Shown: positions 1 to 8,594, counted from the first letter of the stretch. The stretch: DNA of 64,000 nt from Marivibrio halodurans (GCF_017963645.1 NZ_JAGMWN010000012.1:38965-102964); one strand, 5' to 3'. Translations and numbers: made by a program. Notes: generated from the sequence alone by a model not told the origin.

Positions 1-363
1 CAGCGTCACGGCCAATGGCAGGGCCTGGAGAATCGCGGTCGCGTTCGCGATCGGCATATGAAAGAGCGCCGTCAGGAAACAGAGCGTCCCACCGACCTCC
101 CCCACCATCCGCAAGGCAAGGACACCCCGGTCGCGATGCGCCGGAAGCACGCGGAACGCCCCCAGCCGCCAAGCCAGGACGAGGATCAACAGGCTGGCCC
201 CGATACCGCGCAACAGGATGATCTGGAATAGGCCAAGCTCCACCGAGGCGAGCTTCACCAACGCGTCATTGATGCCGAAGGCCGCCATCGACCCCATCAT
301 CAGCAGTGCCCCTCTCACATTATCGGAAAGGGGTTTTCGCCCTGTCGCACCATCCTCCGTCAT
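1..363 (-). CDS. EamA/DMT-family transporter, N-terminal part (cut by window edge)
   Basis: The minus strand reads open from an ATG at 363 to the first base of the window, so only the first 121 codons are present. The protein starts MTEDGATGRKPLSDNVRG and then enters alternating hydrophobic segments: a first helix around residues 17-35 with an FGINDALVK motif, a second around 42-58 (IILLRGIGASLLILVLAW), and a third starting near residue 78. A first helix ending in N-D/K and a second starting with LR-G is the pattern of EamA-type drug/metabolite exporters. The substrate cannot be told. The remaining helices and the stop lie left of the window. Confidence 0.75.
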   Translation of the reverse strand, partial: MTEDGATGRKPLSDNVRGALLMMGSMAAFGINDALVKLASVELGLFQIILLRGIGASLLILVLAWRLGAFRVLPAHRDRGVLALRMVGEVGGTLCFLTALFHMPIANATAILQALPLAVTL

Positions 364-415
364 GTCCGCCTTCTATCCCGGCGATGTGGATCGGTCCAGC
401 GGCCATGAAGGGCCG

Positions 416-706
416 TCACCGCCCACCGCGGTGGGTATCGTCACCCGTCGGCGGCACCGGATCGTACCCGCTGCCCCCCCAGGGATGGCAACGCGCGATT
501 CGTTTCAACGCAAGCAGCCCGCCGCGCATTGCCCCATGGGCGCGCACGGCCTCGGCCGCGTATTCGGAACAGCTCGGTAGAAAGCGACAGGTCCGTCCCA
601 TCACGCTCGACAACGTCACGCGATAGAGGAGGATCAGGGCAAGCACCGCCCGCTGGCCCGGATTGAGTTTCAGGCGGTCCGGCCGGGGAATCGGCCGGCC
701 GGTCAC
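416..706 (-). CDS. yidD: Membrane protein insertion efficiency factor YidD
   Basis: A 96-residue protein with the YidD signature: an N-terminal amphipathic helix (residues 17-32), then [15 protein letters not shown] and a [13 protein letters not shown] block. YidD sits on the inner face of the membrane and helps YidC/Sec insert inner-membrane proteins. It usually neighbours rnpA/yidC; here it instead follows an Fe-S scaffold gene. Its GTG start at 706 overlaps the TGA stop of that gene by four bases, so the two are probably translationally coupled. The length is normal for the family, and the C-terminal [10 protein letters not shown] tail is not conserved. Confidence 0.92.
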   Translation of the reverse strand: MTGRPIPRPDRLKLNPGQRAVLALILLYRVTLSSVMGRTCRFLPSCSEYAAEAVRAHGAMRGGLLALKRIARCHPWGGSGYDPVPPTGDDTHRGGR

Positions 707-1161
707 GCCGGTTCGCCGTCGGCGGGACCGGCGTCCTCGCCGCTCGCGCGATCGAAGGCCTTCACCGCCGCCTTGAAGGGAAGCATGATGGAGGCGTGGC
801 GGGATTTATGATCGCGGGCGGGCAGCAATACTTCAAGCTCCGCCCACTCCTCGCCCGGCGGCGGATCGCCGCGCTTCAACATGCCTTCCATCGCATCGCG
901 CACCGCGACCAATTCCGCGCGCGTGCGACCGACTGCATGGCGCTTCATGATGGCGGCCGCGCTCTGCCCCAGGGTGCAGGCACGCACCTCCTGGCCGTAG
1001 GCGGCGACGCGACCGTCCGCGACACGCACATCCACGCGGATGCGACTGCCGCAAAGCGGGCTCGTCTCCTGCACGCTCGCCTGCGGGTCCATGAGCCGGT
1101 CGTCGGCGCTCAACCCCCGGGCGATCTCCAGGATTCTATCGTTATAGAGTGTCTCGCTCAT
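703..1161 (-). CDS. Iron-sulfur cluster assembly scaffold protein (IscU/NifU-like)
   Basis: A 152-residue NifU_N/IscU-fold protein. Two of the three cluster-ligand positions of IscU are visible, SPLCGSR near residue 37 and [12 protein letters not shown] near residue 62. At the third, where IscU has a cysteine in an L-H-C-S-M-L context, this protein reads SRHASIML, so alanine replaces it. That variant is what I recall for the alphaproteobacterial 'iron-sulfur cluster assembly scaffold' subfamily, so the protein may deliver or hold clusters differently from IscU. The gene is upstream of yidD in a two-gene operon and diverges from folE across a region with a long inverted repeat. Confidence 0.85.
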   Translation of the reverse strand: MSETLYNDRILEIARGLSADDRLMDPQASVQETSPLCGSRIRVDVRVADGRVAAYGQEVRACTLGQSAAAIMKRHAVGRTRAELVAVRDAMEGMLKRGDPPPGEEWAELEVLLPARDHKSRHASIMLPFKAAVKAFDRASGEDAGPADGEPA

Positions 1162-1218
1162 TCCGTTCCGTCGCGCGCTGCCATGCTTCTCGCGAAGACG
1201 TCATCCGTACTCCCAGGG

Positions 1219-1252
1219 ATATTGTTGACTCAAGGGGCCGTTGCAACAATAT
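1219..1252. promoter_or_regulatory. 9-bp inverted repeat flanking a putative folE promoter
   Basis: ATATTGTTG at 1219-1227 and CAACAATAT at 1244-1252 are perfect inverse complements separated by 16 bases. On the plus strand the left arm overlaps TTGACT (1225-1230), a good -35 element, and the right arm runs into TATACG, a possible -10 at a long 19-base spacing. The repeat lies between the divergent Fe-S scaffold gene and folE, so a dimeric regulator bound here could control either. The regulator is unknown. Confidence 0.45.
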
Positions 1253-1417
1253 ACGCCGCGTTTCGACGTCGCGAGCCGGGGCCGTGATGGCCGGGCTGGT
1301 CGATTGGACCGTCCCACCCCATCTCGTCACCATGGGACGGACGATTATATCCGGCCCACGCACGGCGATCGACGCATCGACCCCCCGCGCCCTTGGAGTG
1401 CAAGTCAGGATTCCCCC

Positions 1418-2020
1418 ATGCCCGATACAGCGAATAAGCCCTCGATCGTCGCCGAGCGCCCCGAGCGGAAGGAGGCCGAGGCGGCCGTCCGTACCCTGCT
1501 GTCCTTCATCGGCGAGGATCCGGCGCGCGAAGGTCTGCTGGACACGCCGGGACGGGTGGTCCGCGCCTATGAGGAATTCTTTGCCGGTTATACCATCGAC
1601 CCGGAGGAGGAACTGCGCCGCACCTTCGAGGAGACCGAAGGCTATGACGAAATGGTGATGCTGCGCGGCATCGGCTTCGAGAGCCATTGCGAGCATCACA
1701 TGGTCCCGATCATCGGCACGGCCAGCATCGCCTACCTGCCGGCGAGCCGTGTCGTGGGTATCTCCAAGCTGGCGCGGGTGCTTGAAATCTTCGCCAAGCG
1801 TCTGCAAACGCAGGAGACCATGACGGTCCAGATCGCCGAGACGATAGAGCGCGTGCTGAAGCCGCGCGGCGTCGCCGTGGTGATCGACGCGGAGCATCAG
1901 TGCATGACCACGCGCGGCATCCATAAGCCGGGGGTCAGCACCGTCACCAGCCATATGACCGGCGCCTTCCGTACCGATCCGGAAACGCGCCGGGAATTCC
2001 TGGCGATGGTGCGGGGATAG
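1418..2020 (+). CDS. folE: GTP cyclohydrolase I
   Basis: A 200-residue type I GTP cyclohydrolase, which converts GTP to 7,8-dihydroneopterin triphosphate for tetrahydrofolate synthesis. The zinc-site block HCEHHMVP has Cys91 and His94, and the third ligand is Cys162 in EHQCMTTRG; the [15 protein letters not shown] substrate region is near residues 38-52. The frame is open further upstream, but I chose the ATG at 1418 because it gives the usual length and has AGGA seven bases before it. It is a single-gene unit with its promoter in the region shared with the scaffold gene. Folate supply fits the one-carbon island further right. Confidence 0.97.
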   Translation: MPDTANKPSIVAERPERKEAEAAVRTLLSFIGEDPAREGLLDTPGRVVRAYEEFFAGYTIDPEEELRRTFEETEGYDEMVMLRGIGFESHCEHHMVPIIGTASIAYLPASRVVGISKLARVLEIFAKRLQTQETMTVQIAETIERVLKPRGVAVVIDAEHQCMTTRGIHKPGVSTVTSHMTGAFRTDPETRREFLAMVRG

Positions 2021-2027
2021 GATAAGC

Positions 2028-2047
2028 CCCGCGCTCCTCCACGCGGG
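2028..2047. terminator. Hairpin between convergent folE and GNAT genes
   Basis: CCCGCG (2028-2033) pairs with CGCGGG (2042-2047) across an 8-base loop and is followed by TCTTTC on the plus strand. It sits in the 43-base gap between two genes that converge, where a terminator is expected. The T-run is short and interrupted. Confidence 0.5.
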
Positions 2048-2063
2048 TCTTTCAGCCGGCCGG

Positions 2064-2558
2064 TCAGCTAAGCGGCTTCACCAGCGTTTGCAGATAAGGT
2101 GCGAAACCGCGCTTTTCGTAAGCACGGGCGGCGGGCTCGTTTCCCGCCACATAGGAAATCGTCATCCGGCGGACGCCGAGCGCGCGGAAATGCGCCTCCG
2201 CCGCCTCCATCATCGCCTCCGCCACCCCGCGCCCGCGCCAATCCACCACGACATAAAGATCGGAGATATGGGCCGGCGCGGCATAGTCCACGGTGAGATA
2301 ATGGCCCTCATCCTCCTCGACGAAGCCGATCAGGAAGGCGATCGCCGCGCCCCCTTCTTCGCCCGAGGCTTCCGCGATCAGACAACATCCAAGGTGGTCG
2401 GCCACCTTCCCCAATAGATGGTCGAGGTGATCGGCCGCCATGGCCGCGCCGGGCCGGCGGCTGGGGTGGAGCGCGCGCTCGACCTCCTGCAACGCCGCCA
2501 TGAAGCGGGTCAGGGTCGGACGGTCGGCCTCGGTCGCGTCGCGGATGGTAAAGGACAT
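2064..2558 (-). CDS. GNAT-family N-acetyltransferase
   Basis: A 164-residue acetyltransferase beginning MSFTIRDATEADRPTLTRF, the usual first strand and helix of the GNAT fold. The acetyl-CoA site is the DWRGRGVAEAMMEAAE motif (R/Q-x-x-G-x-G/A) near residues 109-124, preceded by ISDLYVVVDWRG. The C-terminal part has RRMTISYVAGNEPAARAYEKRGF, the N-x-x-A-x-x-x-Y-E-x-x-G-F motif. I used the ATG at 2558 rather than an upstream in-frame start because homologs begin at the first strand. The substrate is unknown; neighbours give no clue. Confidence 0.88.
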   Translation of the reverse strand: MSFTIRDATEADRPTLTRFMAALQEVERALHPSRRPGAAMAADHLDHLLGKVADHLGCCLIAEASGEEGGAAIAFLIGFVEEDEGHYLTVDYAAPAHISDLYVVVDWRGRGVAEAMMEAAEAHFRALGVRRMTISYVAGNEPAARAYEKRGFAPYLQTLVKPLS

Positions 2559-2580
2559 GCGCGAAATGGTCCCCAAAGCA

Positions 2581-2603
2581 CCGGCCGGGTCAAGCCCGGC
2601 CGG
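2581..2603. repeat. Perfect 9-bp inverted repeat, possible hairpin
   Basis: CCGGCCGGG at 2581-2589 is mirrored by CCCGGCCGG at 2595-2603 around a 5-base loop (TCAAG). It lies in the gap between the end of the oxidoreductase gene and the start of the GNAT gene, both on the minus strand. A very stable GC hairpin could stop transcription or protect the 3' end of the long upstream mRNA. There is no T-tract on either side. Confidence 0.4.
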
Positions 2604-2647
2604 CGGGGAGCGCCCATATCACCGCCCATTCCGTCGCCGCGCGCCTT

Positions 2648-5600
2648 CTATTCCGCCGCCGCCGGGGCCGCCCGGCGCGGATTGCGGAATCGCTCCAGAA
2701 GCAGCTTCTCGTTCGCCTTGGCGGTTTCGATATGCTGCTCCTTCACATGGCCATAGCCCCGGATATGCTCCGGCACGGAGGCGAGTTCGACCGCCACCGG
2801 GTGATTGGCGGTGCCGAGCGTGCCGAGAACCTCGGCGATCACGGTCTCGTACTCGGCGATCAAGGCGCGCTCTCGCTTGCGTTCCTCGGTATAGCCGAAG
2901 ATATCGAAGGGCGTGCCGCGCAGTCCCTTCAGCTTCGCCAACAGGCGGAAAGCCGGCATCATCCAGGGACCGAATTGTTTCTTCACCAGATGCCCCGTCT
3001 TCGGGTCACGCGGTGCGCCTAGCGGCGGGGCGAGGTGGAACTTGAGCTTGTAGTCCCCCTCGAACTTGGCATGAACCATCCGCTCGAAGCTGCCGTCGGT
3101 GTAGAGGCGCGCGACCTCGTACTCGTCCTTGATGGCGAGAAGCTTGAAGTAATAGCGCGCGACCGCCCGGGCGAGGGCGTCGGAATCGCGCACCGCGCGC
3201 GCCTCCGCCGTCACCACGCGATCCACCATGTCCTTATAGCGCCGCGCCAGTTTCTCGCCCTGATAGGCGCGCAGGAAATCGACACGCTTGGCCACCATGC
3301 CTTCCAGGGTGGTGGCGATCGCCTGGTCGTCCTGTTCCGCCGGGGTCTGTTGGGCGGCGGATTGCTCGTTGGCGCGGCGGACCAGCTTCTGGACCGCGGC
3401 CAGGTCATGCGCCGCCCGGCGCCCCCATAGAAGCGCGCGTTTGTTGAACTCGATCGCGACGCCGTTCAGCTCGATCGCCCGCTCCACCGCCTCCAGGCTG
3501 ACCGGAAGCAGGCCCTTCTGCGCGGCATAGCCGACCATGAAGAGGTTGGTCGCGATGGAATCGCCCATCAGCGCCTCGGCGAGTTCCGTCGCCTCGACGA
3601 AATGGGCGGCATCCTTACCGACCTCCTCGGCGATCACGTTCTTCATCTCCTCGACCGGGAAGGTCCAGTCGGGATTGCGGGTGAAATCGCCGGTGACCGT
3701 CTGATGGGTGTTGATGATGGCGCGGGTCTGGCCATGATCCGACTTCGACATCGCATCCATGCCCGAGGCCACGACGATATCGCAGCCCATGATCAGATCC
3801 GCCCCACCGGCGGCGATACGCAGTGCCTTGATCTGTTCCGGCGACTTGCCGACCCGGATATGGCTGGTCACCGCGCCGCCCTTCTGGGCGAGGCCCGCCA
3901 TGTCTAGGACGGAGCACCCCTTGCCTTCCAGATGCGCCGCCATGCCGATCAGCGCGCCGATCGTGACAACGCCCGTCCCGCCGACGCCGGTCAGCAGGAT
4001 GCCGAAGGGCTTGGCCTCGACGCTCGCCGCTTCGGGATGGGGCAGGGTTTCGAAGATGTCGGCGACGCCGGCTTCCTTGCTCGCATTGGCGGCGGCGCCC
4101 TTGCCCTTGCGAAGCTGCCCGCCCTCGACCGTCACGAAGCTGGGGCAAAAGCCGTTCAGGCAGGAGAAATCCTTGTTGCAGCTCGACTGATCGATCTGGC
4201 GCTTACGACCGAACTCGGTTTCCTTCGGCACGACGGAGACGCAGTTGGACTTGACGCCGCAATCGCCGCAGCCCTCGCAGACCAACTCGTTGATCACCAC
4301 CCGCTTGGCGGGGTCGGGAAACTTGCCGCGCTTGCGCCGGCGACGTTTCTCCGCCGCGCAGGTCTGATCGTAGATCATGATGCTGCAGCCCTCGGTCTCC
4401 CGAAGCTCGCGCTGGATATCGTCCAGGTCGTCGCGGTGATGGATCGTCGTGCCGCCCGGGAACATGCCGGTCGTATATTTCTCCGGCTCGTCGGAGACGA
4501 TGACGAGGCGCGAGGCACCCTCCGCCACGACCTGCGCGGCCATCGTCGGCACGTCGATCGGACCGTCATGCGGCTGACCGCCGGTCATGGCGACGGCGTC
4601 GTTGTAGAGGATCTTGTAGGTCACATTGACCTTGGCGGCCGCCGCCGCGCGGATCGCCATCAGGCCGGAATGGAAATAGGTGCCGTCGCCGAGATTGACG
4701 AAGACATGCTTCTCCTCCGTGAAGGGGGCCTGACCGACCCAGGTCATCCCCTCCCCGCCCATCTGGGTGAAGGTGGCGGTCGAGCGGTCCATCCACTGCG
4801 CCATGTAGTGACAGCCGATACCGGCGATGGCGCGGCTACCCTCCGGCACCTTGGTGGAGGTGTTGTGGGGACAGCCGGAGCAGAAATAGGGCAGCCGGCT
4901 CATCGGCGACTTGTTCTGGGCGAGCGACTTCTCCTTCGCGTCGAGGAAACTCAGCCGCTGTTGGAAGTGAGAGTCCTGCTCGCCGGTCGCGTCCCCGCCC
5001 GGAAGCGCCTTCAGCCGTCCGACCAGGACCTGCGCGATCCGCGCCGGGGTCAATTCGCCATAGGCCGGCAACAGTTCCTCTCCTGCCTCGTCGAACTTAC
5101 CGACGACGCGCGGACGCTTTGCCGTGGTCCAGTTATAGAGCTGTTCCTTGAGTTGGTTCTCCATCAGGGCACGCTTCTCCTCCACGACCAGGATTTCCTC
5201 CTGGTCCTGGGCGAAGGCGCGGATACCCTCGCGCTCCAGCGGCCAGGGCATGCCGATCTTGTAGATGGAGATGCCGAGTTCCTTGGCCCGCGCCTCGTCC
5301 ACATGCAGATCCTCCAGCGCCTGCATGACGTCGAGATAGGCCTTCCCGGTGGTCACGATGCCGAGCCGGGGCTTCGGCGATTTCAGCACCACCTTGTTGA
5401 GATTGTTCGCCCGGGCATAGGCAAGCGCCGCATAGAGCTTGTACTTATGCAGCATCTCCTCCTGCTCCAGCGGCTGATGGCCCGTCCAGCGCGCGTTCAA
5501 CCCGCCCTCCGGCATGTCGAAATCATCCGGCAGGCGCGTTTGCAGGCGCAGCGGATCGACATGGACGGAGGCCGAGGTATCCACCGTGTCCGCCAGCGTC

Positions 5601-6232
5601 TTGAAGGCGACCCAGCAACCCGAATAACGGCTCATCGCGAAGCCGTGCAGCCCCATATCCAGGAATTCCTGAACATTGGAGGGATTCAGGACCGGAATCA
5701 TCGCATCCATGAAGGCGTATTCGGTCTGGTGCGCGGTGGTCGAACTCTTGCAGGTATGATCGTCGCCGGCGAGCGCCAGGACGCCACCATGCCGCGACGT
5801 GCCGGCCAGATTCGCATGCCGGAACACATCGCCGGACCGGTCGACACCCGGCCCCTTGCCGTACCAGATGGAGAAAACGCCATCGACCGTCGCGCCGGGG
5901 AAAAGGCCGACCTGCTGCGTGCCCCAGATGGCGGTCGCCGCCAGATCCTCGTTCACGCCGGGCTGAAAATGGATGCCGCCATTGGCGAGGAAGCTGCGCG
6001 CCTTCCATAGTTGCTGATCCAATCCGCCCAGCGGCGACCCGCGATAGCCGGATATGAACCCGCCGGTCTTGAGGCCGGCATCGTGATCGCGCGCACGCTG
6101 CATCAACGGCAGACGCACCAGCGCCTGGGTCCCGGTCAGAAAGATTCGTCCCGAGTCGACGGTATATTTGTCGTCGAGATGCACATCGGCGAGCGCTTGT
6201 CGGATTTGCTCGGAGGTCTGATGTTCGGCCAT
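2648..6232 (-). CDS. Indolepyruvate ferredoxin oxidoreductase family protein (fused alpha-beta type)
   Basis: A 1194-residue single-chain 2-oxoacid:ferredoxin oxidoreductase. It oxidatively decarboxylates aryl pyruvates, or related 2-oxoacids, to acyl-CoA and reduces a ferredoxin. Order of parts: an N-terminal pyrimidine-binding region (GGFISGYRGSPLGGLDQQLW), a TPP-binding region with CSGCPHNTSTKVPEGSRA and the GDGTYFHSG block, a ferredoxin-like Cys cluster CEGCGDCGVKSNC near residue 650, a second Cys group CNKDFSCLNGFC, and a C-terminal gamma-type domain starting GVGGTGVVTIGALIG near residue 747. I chose the ATG at 6232, which has GGGAG upstream; the open frame extends about 45 codons further with no homologous look. 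Fused forms like this are common in aerobic alphaproteobacteria. Confidence 0.95.
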   Translation of the reverse strand: MAEHQTSEQIRQALADVHLDDKYTVDSGRIFLTGTQALVRLPLMQRARDHDAGLKTGGFISGYRGSPLGGLDQQLWKARSFLANGGIHFQPGVNEDLAATAIWGTQQVGLFPGATVDGVFSIWYGKGPGVDRSGDVFRHANLAGTSRHGGVLALAGDDHTCKSSTTAHQTEYAFMDAMIPVLNPSNVQEFLDMGLHGFAMSRYSGCWVAFKTLADTVDTSASVHVDPLRLQTRLPDDFDMPEGGLNARWTGHQPLEQEEMLHKYKLYAALAYARANNLNKVVLKSPKPRLGIVTTGKAYLDVMQALEDLHVDEARAKELGISIYKIGMPWPLEREGIRAFAQDQEEILVVEEKRALMENQLKEQLYNWTTAKRPRVVGKFDEAGEELLPAYGELTPARIAQVLVGRLKALPGGDATGEQDSHFQQRLSFLDAKEKSLAQNKSPMSRLPYFCSGCPHNTSTKVPEGSRAIAGIGCHYMAQWMDRSTATFTQMGGEGMTWVGQAPFTEEKHVFVNLGDGTYFHSGLMAIRAAAAAKVNVTYKILYNDAVAMTGGQPHDGPIDVPTMAAQVVAEGASRLVIVSDEPEKYTTGMFPGGTTIHHRDDLDDIQRELRETEGCSIMIYDQTCAAEKRRRRKRGKFPDPAKRVVINELVCEGCGDCGVKSNCVSVVPKETEFGRKRQIDQSSCNKDFSCLNGFCPSFVTVEGGQLRKGKGAAANASKEAGVADIFETLPHPEAASVEAKPFGILLTGVGGTGVVTIGALIGMAAHLEGKGCSVLDMAGLAQKGGAVTSHIRVGKSPEQIKALRIAAGGADLIMGCDIVVASGMDAMSKSDHGQTRAIINTHQTVTGDFTRNPDWTFPVEEMKNVIAEEVGKDAAHFVEATELAEALMGDSIATNLFMVGYAAQKGLLPVSLEAVERAIELNGVAIEFNKRALLWGRRAAHDLAAVQKLVRRANEQSAAQQTPAEQDDQAIATTLEGMVAKRVDFLRAYQGEKLARRYKDMVDRVVTAEARAVRDSDALARAVARYYFKLLAIKDEYEVARLYTDGSFERMVHAKFEGDYKLKFHLAPPLGAPRDPKTGHLVKKQFGPWMMPAFRLLAKLKGLRGTPFDIFGYTEERKRERALIAEYETVIAEVLGTLGTANHPVAVELASVPEHIRGYGHVKEQHIETAKANEKLLLERFRNPRRAAPAAAE

Positions 6233-6299
6233 GATTGCTTCGCTTCTCCCGTCCGGCGCGATTCGAGGCCCGCGCGCACCTACCTGTTCGAAGGATCTT

Positions 6300-6305
6300 A
6301 TTATA
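6300..6305 (-). promoter_or_regulatory. Possible -10 element for the oxidoreductase gene
   Basis: An AT-rich island in the 294-base divergent gap reads TATAAT on the minus strand at 6305-6300, 68 bases before the oxidoreductase ATG. No good -35 is seen at 16-18 bases. The same island also reads TATAAT on the plus strand (6302-6307). The rest of the gap (6233-6526) shows no gene. Confidence 0.35.
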
Positions 6306-6375
6306 ATGGATATGGCGTCTTCCGCCCCGCGCCTCAAGCGAGGGCCGGACGGAATGCCTTCCTTCATTCGCCAAG

Positions 6376-6403
6376 ATAGGTTAGCATTACTGACCTATTT
6401 TTT
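6376..6403 (+). terminator. Hairpin plus T-run: factor-independent terminator or operator
   Basis: ATAGGTTAG (6376-6384) pairs with CTGACCTAT (6390-6398) over the 5-base loop CATTA, with one G-U wobble, and is followed by TTTTT (6399-6403). This is textbook terminator form on the plus strand, yet no plus-strand gene precedes it: the flanking genes diverge. It could end a short transcript started at the plus-strand TATAAT at 6302-6307, act as a leader attenuator for the epimerase gene, or be a protein-binding palindrome for the oxidoreductase promoter. Confidence 0.5.
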
Positions 6404-6526
6404 CAAGGCCGCGCCCGCTCCCGCCCGTAACTGGCATTTCCACGCGTGCATCCGCCCGCCCAAGGGGCTATAGGAGGGCGCCCCCTCACGGGCCACGTTT
6501 TCACTAGACGGTTCGCGGGTTTCAGC

Positions 6527-7531
6527 ATGACCATCCTCGTTACCGGCGCGGCCGGTTTCATCGGCTCCCACGTTGTACGGGACCTTGCCGCACGCGGGCA
6601 GCGCGTCGTCGGGATCGACAATCTGAACGACTATTACGATCCGACTCTAAAACAGGCGCGGCTGGCGACACTGAACGGGTTGGACGGCTTCACCTTCGAG
6701 AAAATCGATATCGCCGACCGCGCCGCGATCGAGGATTTGTTCGCGCGCCGTGGCGACATCACGCGGATCGTCCATCTCGCCGCCCAGGCGGGCGTGCGTT
6801 ATTCGCTGGAGAACCCGCACGCCTATATCGAGGCGAATATCCTGGGCCAGCTCAACATCCTGGAGGGCGCGCGACGCCTCGCCGCCGAAGGGCGGCTGGA
6901 GCATATGGTCTACGCCTCAAGCTCCTCCGTCTATGGCGGCAACACGAAGGTTCCCTTCTCGACCGACGACCGCGTCGATACGCCGGTTTCGCTCTATGCC
7001 GCGACGAAGCGCAGCGACGAGTTGATGGGCCATTGCTACAGCCACCTCTACCGCATTCCGATGACGGGCCTGCGCTTCTTCACGGTCTACGGTCCCTGGG
7101 GCCGGCCGGACATGGCGGCCTATCTATTCACCGACGCGATGGTGAAGGGCCGGCCGATCAAGGTCTTCAACAACGGTGACATGCGACGCGATTTTACCTT
7201 CGTGCGCGATATCGTGGCCGGCGTGCTGGCGGTGCTCGACGGCCCTCCCGCCGATGGCGGCGAGGCGGCGGGCCCCGACGGCGTCCCCCACCGGGTCTAT
7301 AATATCGGCAACAACCGGCCCGAGCCCCTGATGCGCATGATCGAGGTGCTGGAGGACGCGCTGGGCATCAAGGCCGAGATCGATTTCCAGCCGATGCAAC
7401 CGGGCGACGTCCGCGAGACCTATGCCGATATCTCCGCCATCGCCCGCGATTTCGGCTATGCCCCGACGACGCCGATCGATGTCGGCATTCCGGAATTCGT
7501 CGCCTGGTATCGCGACTATCACACGCTTTGA
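6527..7531 (+). CDS. NAD-dependent epimerase, UDP-glucuronate 4-epimerase type
   Basis: A 334-residue extended short-chain dehydrogenase. The NAD-binding motif GAAGFIGSH is at residues 7-15, followed by GIDNLNDYYDPTLKQARL, a stretch typical of the LpsL/Cap1J group that interconverts UDP-glucuronate and UDP-galacturonate. The catalytic Ser/Tyr/Lys set appears as YASSSSVYGG and SLYAATKRS. Such sugars feed capsule or lipopolysaccharide. I chose the ATG at 6527 because it places the Rossmann strand at the N-terminus; 27 upstream in-frame codons look non-coding. The gene stands alone and no other sugar-nucleotide gene is nearby, so the exact substrate is inferred from similarity only. Confidence 0.9.
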   Translation: MTILVTGAAGFIGSHVVRDLAARGQRVVGIDNLNDYYDPTLKQARLATLNGLDGFTFEKIDIADRAAIEDLFARRGDITRIVHLAAQAGVRYSLENPHAYIEANILGQLNILEGARRLAAEGRLEHMVYASSSSVYGGNTKVPFSTDDRVDTPVSLYAATKRSDELMGHCYSHLYRIPMTGLRFFTVYGPWGRPDMAAYLFTDAMVKGRPIKVFNNGDMRRDFTFVRDIVAGVLAVLDGPPADGGEAAGPDGVPHRVYNIGNNRPEPLMRMIEVLEDALGIKAEIDFQPMQPGDVRETYADISAIARDFGYAPTTPIDVGIPEFVAWYRDYHTL

Positions 7532-7564
7532 CGGCGCGCCCGTCCGGCGCCCCGCGCGAGCGGG

Positions 7565-8500
7565 TCAGCGCGGCTCGAACAGCCGACCGTGGCCGGCGAG
7601 CGATGCCTCCGCCCCGGCGAGACGCAGCGCATGCCAGCCGAGCGCCATGTTGGAGGATGTGACCGGCTTGCCGAGCGCCGCCTCCAGCCGTCCGATGACG
7701 GGCGCGAGCCGGATGGAGGTGCAGGAGACGAAAAGCCCCTCCACCGCCGGATCGCCCGCCAACGCCATGCCCGCATCGAACAGACTGTCCGGCGATATGC
7801 GCGAAGCATCGTTATCGTTCGGGATCGAGAAGGACCCCATCCGGGGGATGGCGAGACCGTGCGCCTCGAACCCGGTGCGAAGGCATTCATCGACCTCCGG
7901 CATATAGGGGGTCAGCATGGCGACGCGCGTCACCCCCAGCGATCCAAAGGCGGCGAGCGCGGCGCTCACCGGCTCCGTCACGGCGACGCCGGGGCGCGCC
8001 GCCCGGACCAGGTCGCGCACCCGGTCCGGACCGATCAGCATCGCCGCCGAGGTACAGCCATAGGCGATCACGTCGAACGCCGCCCCGGGCAGCAGCAGAT
8101 CGGCGGTCGCCGTGATCCGTGCTTCCATGGCGGCCAGGGAACGCGTCGTGATTTCCGGATCGTTCGCGATTCGCGCGGCATGGACGGCGATGCTCTCGGC
8201 GCCGCCTTCCGCCTCGGCCGCCGCCTGCATCAGGGTCCGCCACTCGAACTCGACCGTATGATCGCTGGCCAGGACGATGAGGCCGATCCGCGCCTTCCAG
8301 CCGAGCGACGGCACCAATTCACATGGAATCGCCGCCCGGTACTCACCGCGACACTCACCAAGGAACGGGCCCCCGCCACGCGATGCCGTCGCCGCATCGC
8401 GCACCACGGGCACCCTGCCCGCAAGGTTTGTCCGGGGAGCCGGCGATAGGACGAAATCGCCGCCCCGGCCGGGCCGTACGGGGTCGCTTTCCTCATGCAT
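7565..8500 (-). CDS. Asp/Glu racemase superfamily, maleate cis-trans isomerase / arylmalonate decarboxylase-like
   Basis: A 311-residue protein of the Asp/Glu racemase fold. The two cysteine regions used by this family are both present: YGCTSAAMLIG and VSCTSIRLAP. The order GWKARIGLIVLASDHTVEFEW, then VTEPVSAALAAFGSLGVTRVAMLTPY, matches maleate isomerase and arylmalonate decarboxylase relatives. The ATG at 8500 has GGAGG five bases upstream; this leaves about 65 residues before the fold begins, rich in Gly, Arg and Pro and unlike the family's usual short N-terminus. Substrate unknown, possibly a dicarboxylic or amidated acid from ring degradation. It converges with the epimerase gene. Confidence 0.82.
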   Translation of the reverse strand: MHEESDPVRPGRGGDFVLSPAPRTNLAGRVPVVRDAATASRGGGPFLGECRGEYRAAIPCELVPSLGWKARIGLIVLASDHTVEFEWRTLMQAAAEAEGGAESIAVHAARIANDPEITTRSLAAMEARITATADLLLPGAAFDVIAYGCTSAAMLIGPDRVRDLVRAARPGVAVTEPVSAALAAFGSLGVTRVAMLTPYMPEVDECLRTGFEAHGLAIPRMGSFSIPNDNDASRISPDSLFDAGMALAGDPAVEGLFVSCTSIRLAPVIGRLEAALGKPVTSSNMALGWHALRLAGAEASLAGHGRLFEPR

Positions 8501-8594
8501 CGCCACCTCCTCGGTTGCGTTCCGATACCGGGAACGATTTAGGATAGGGGCGGGGTTCGCGGAACGCCTAGCGAAATCGCGACATCACTTTTCG

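Noticed and set aside
3932..6010. 692-codon open frame antisense to the indolepyruvate oxidoreductase gene
   Set aside because: It lies wholly opposite a gene with clear TPP and Fe-S motifs; its product is His/Arg/Ala-rich with no motif. Long antisense frames are expected in GC-rich DNA with this codon bias.
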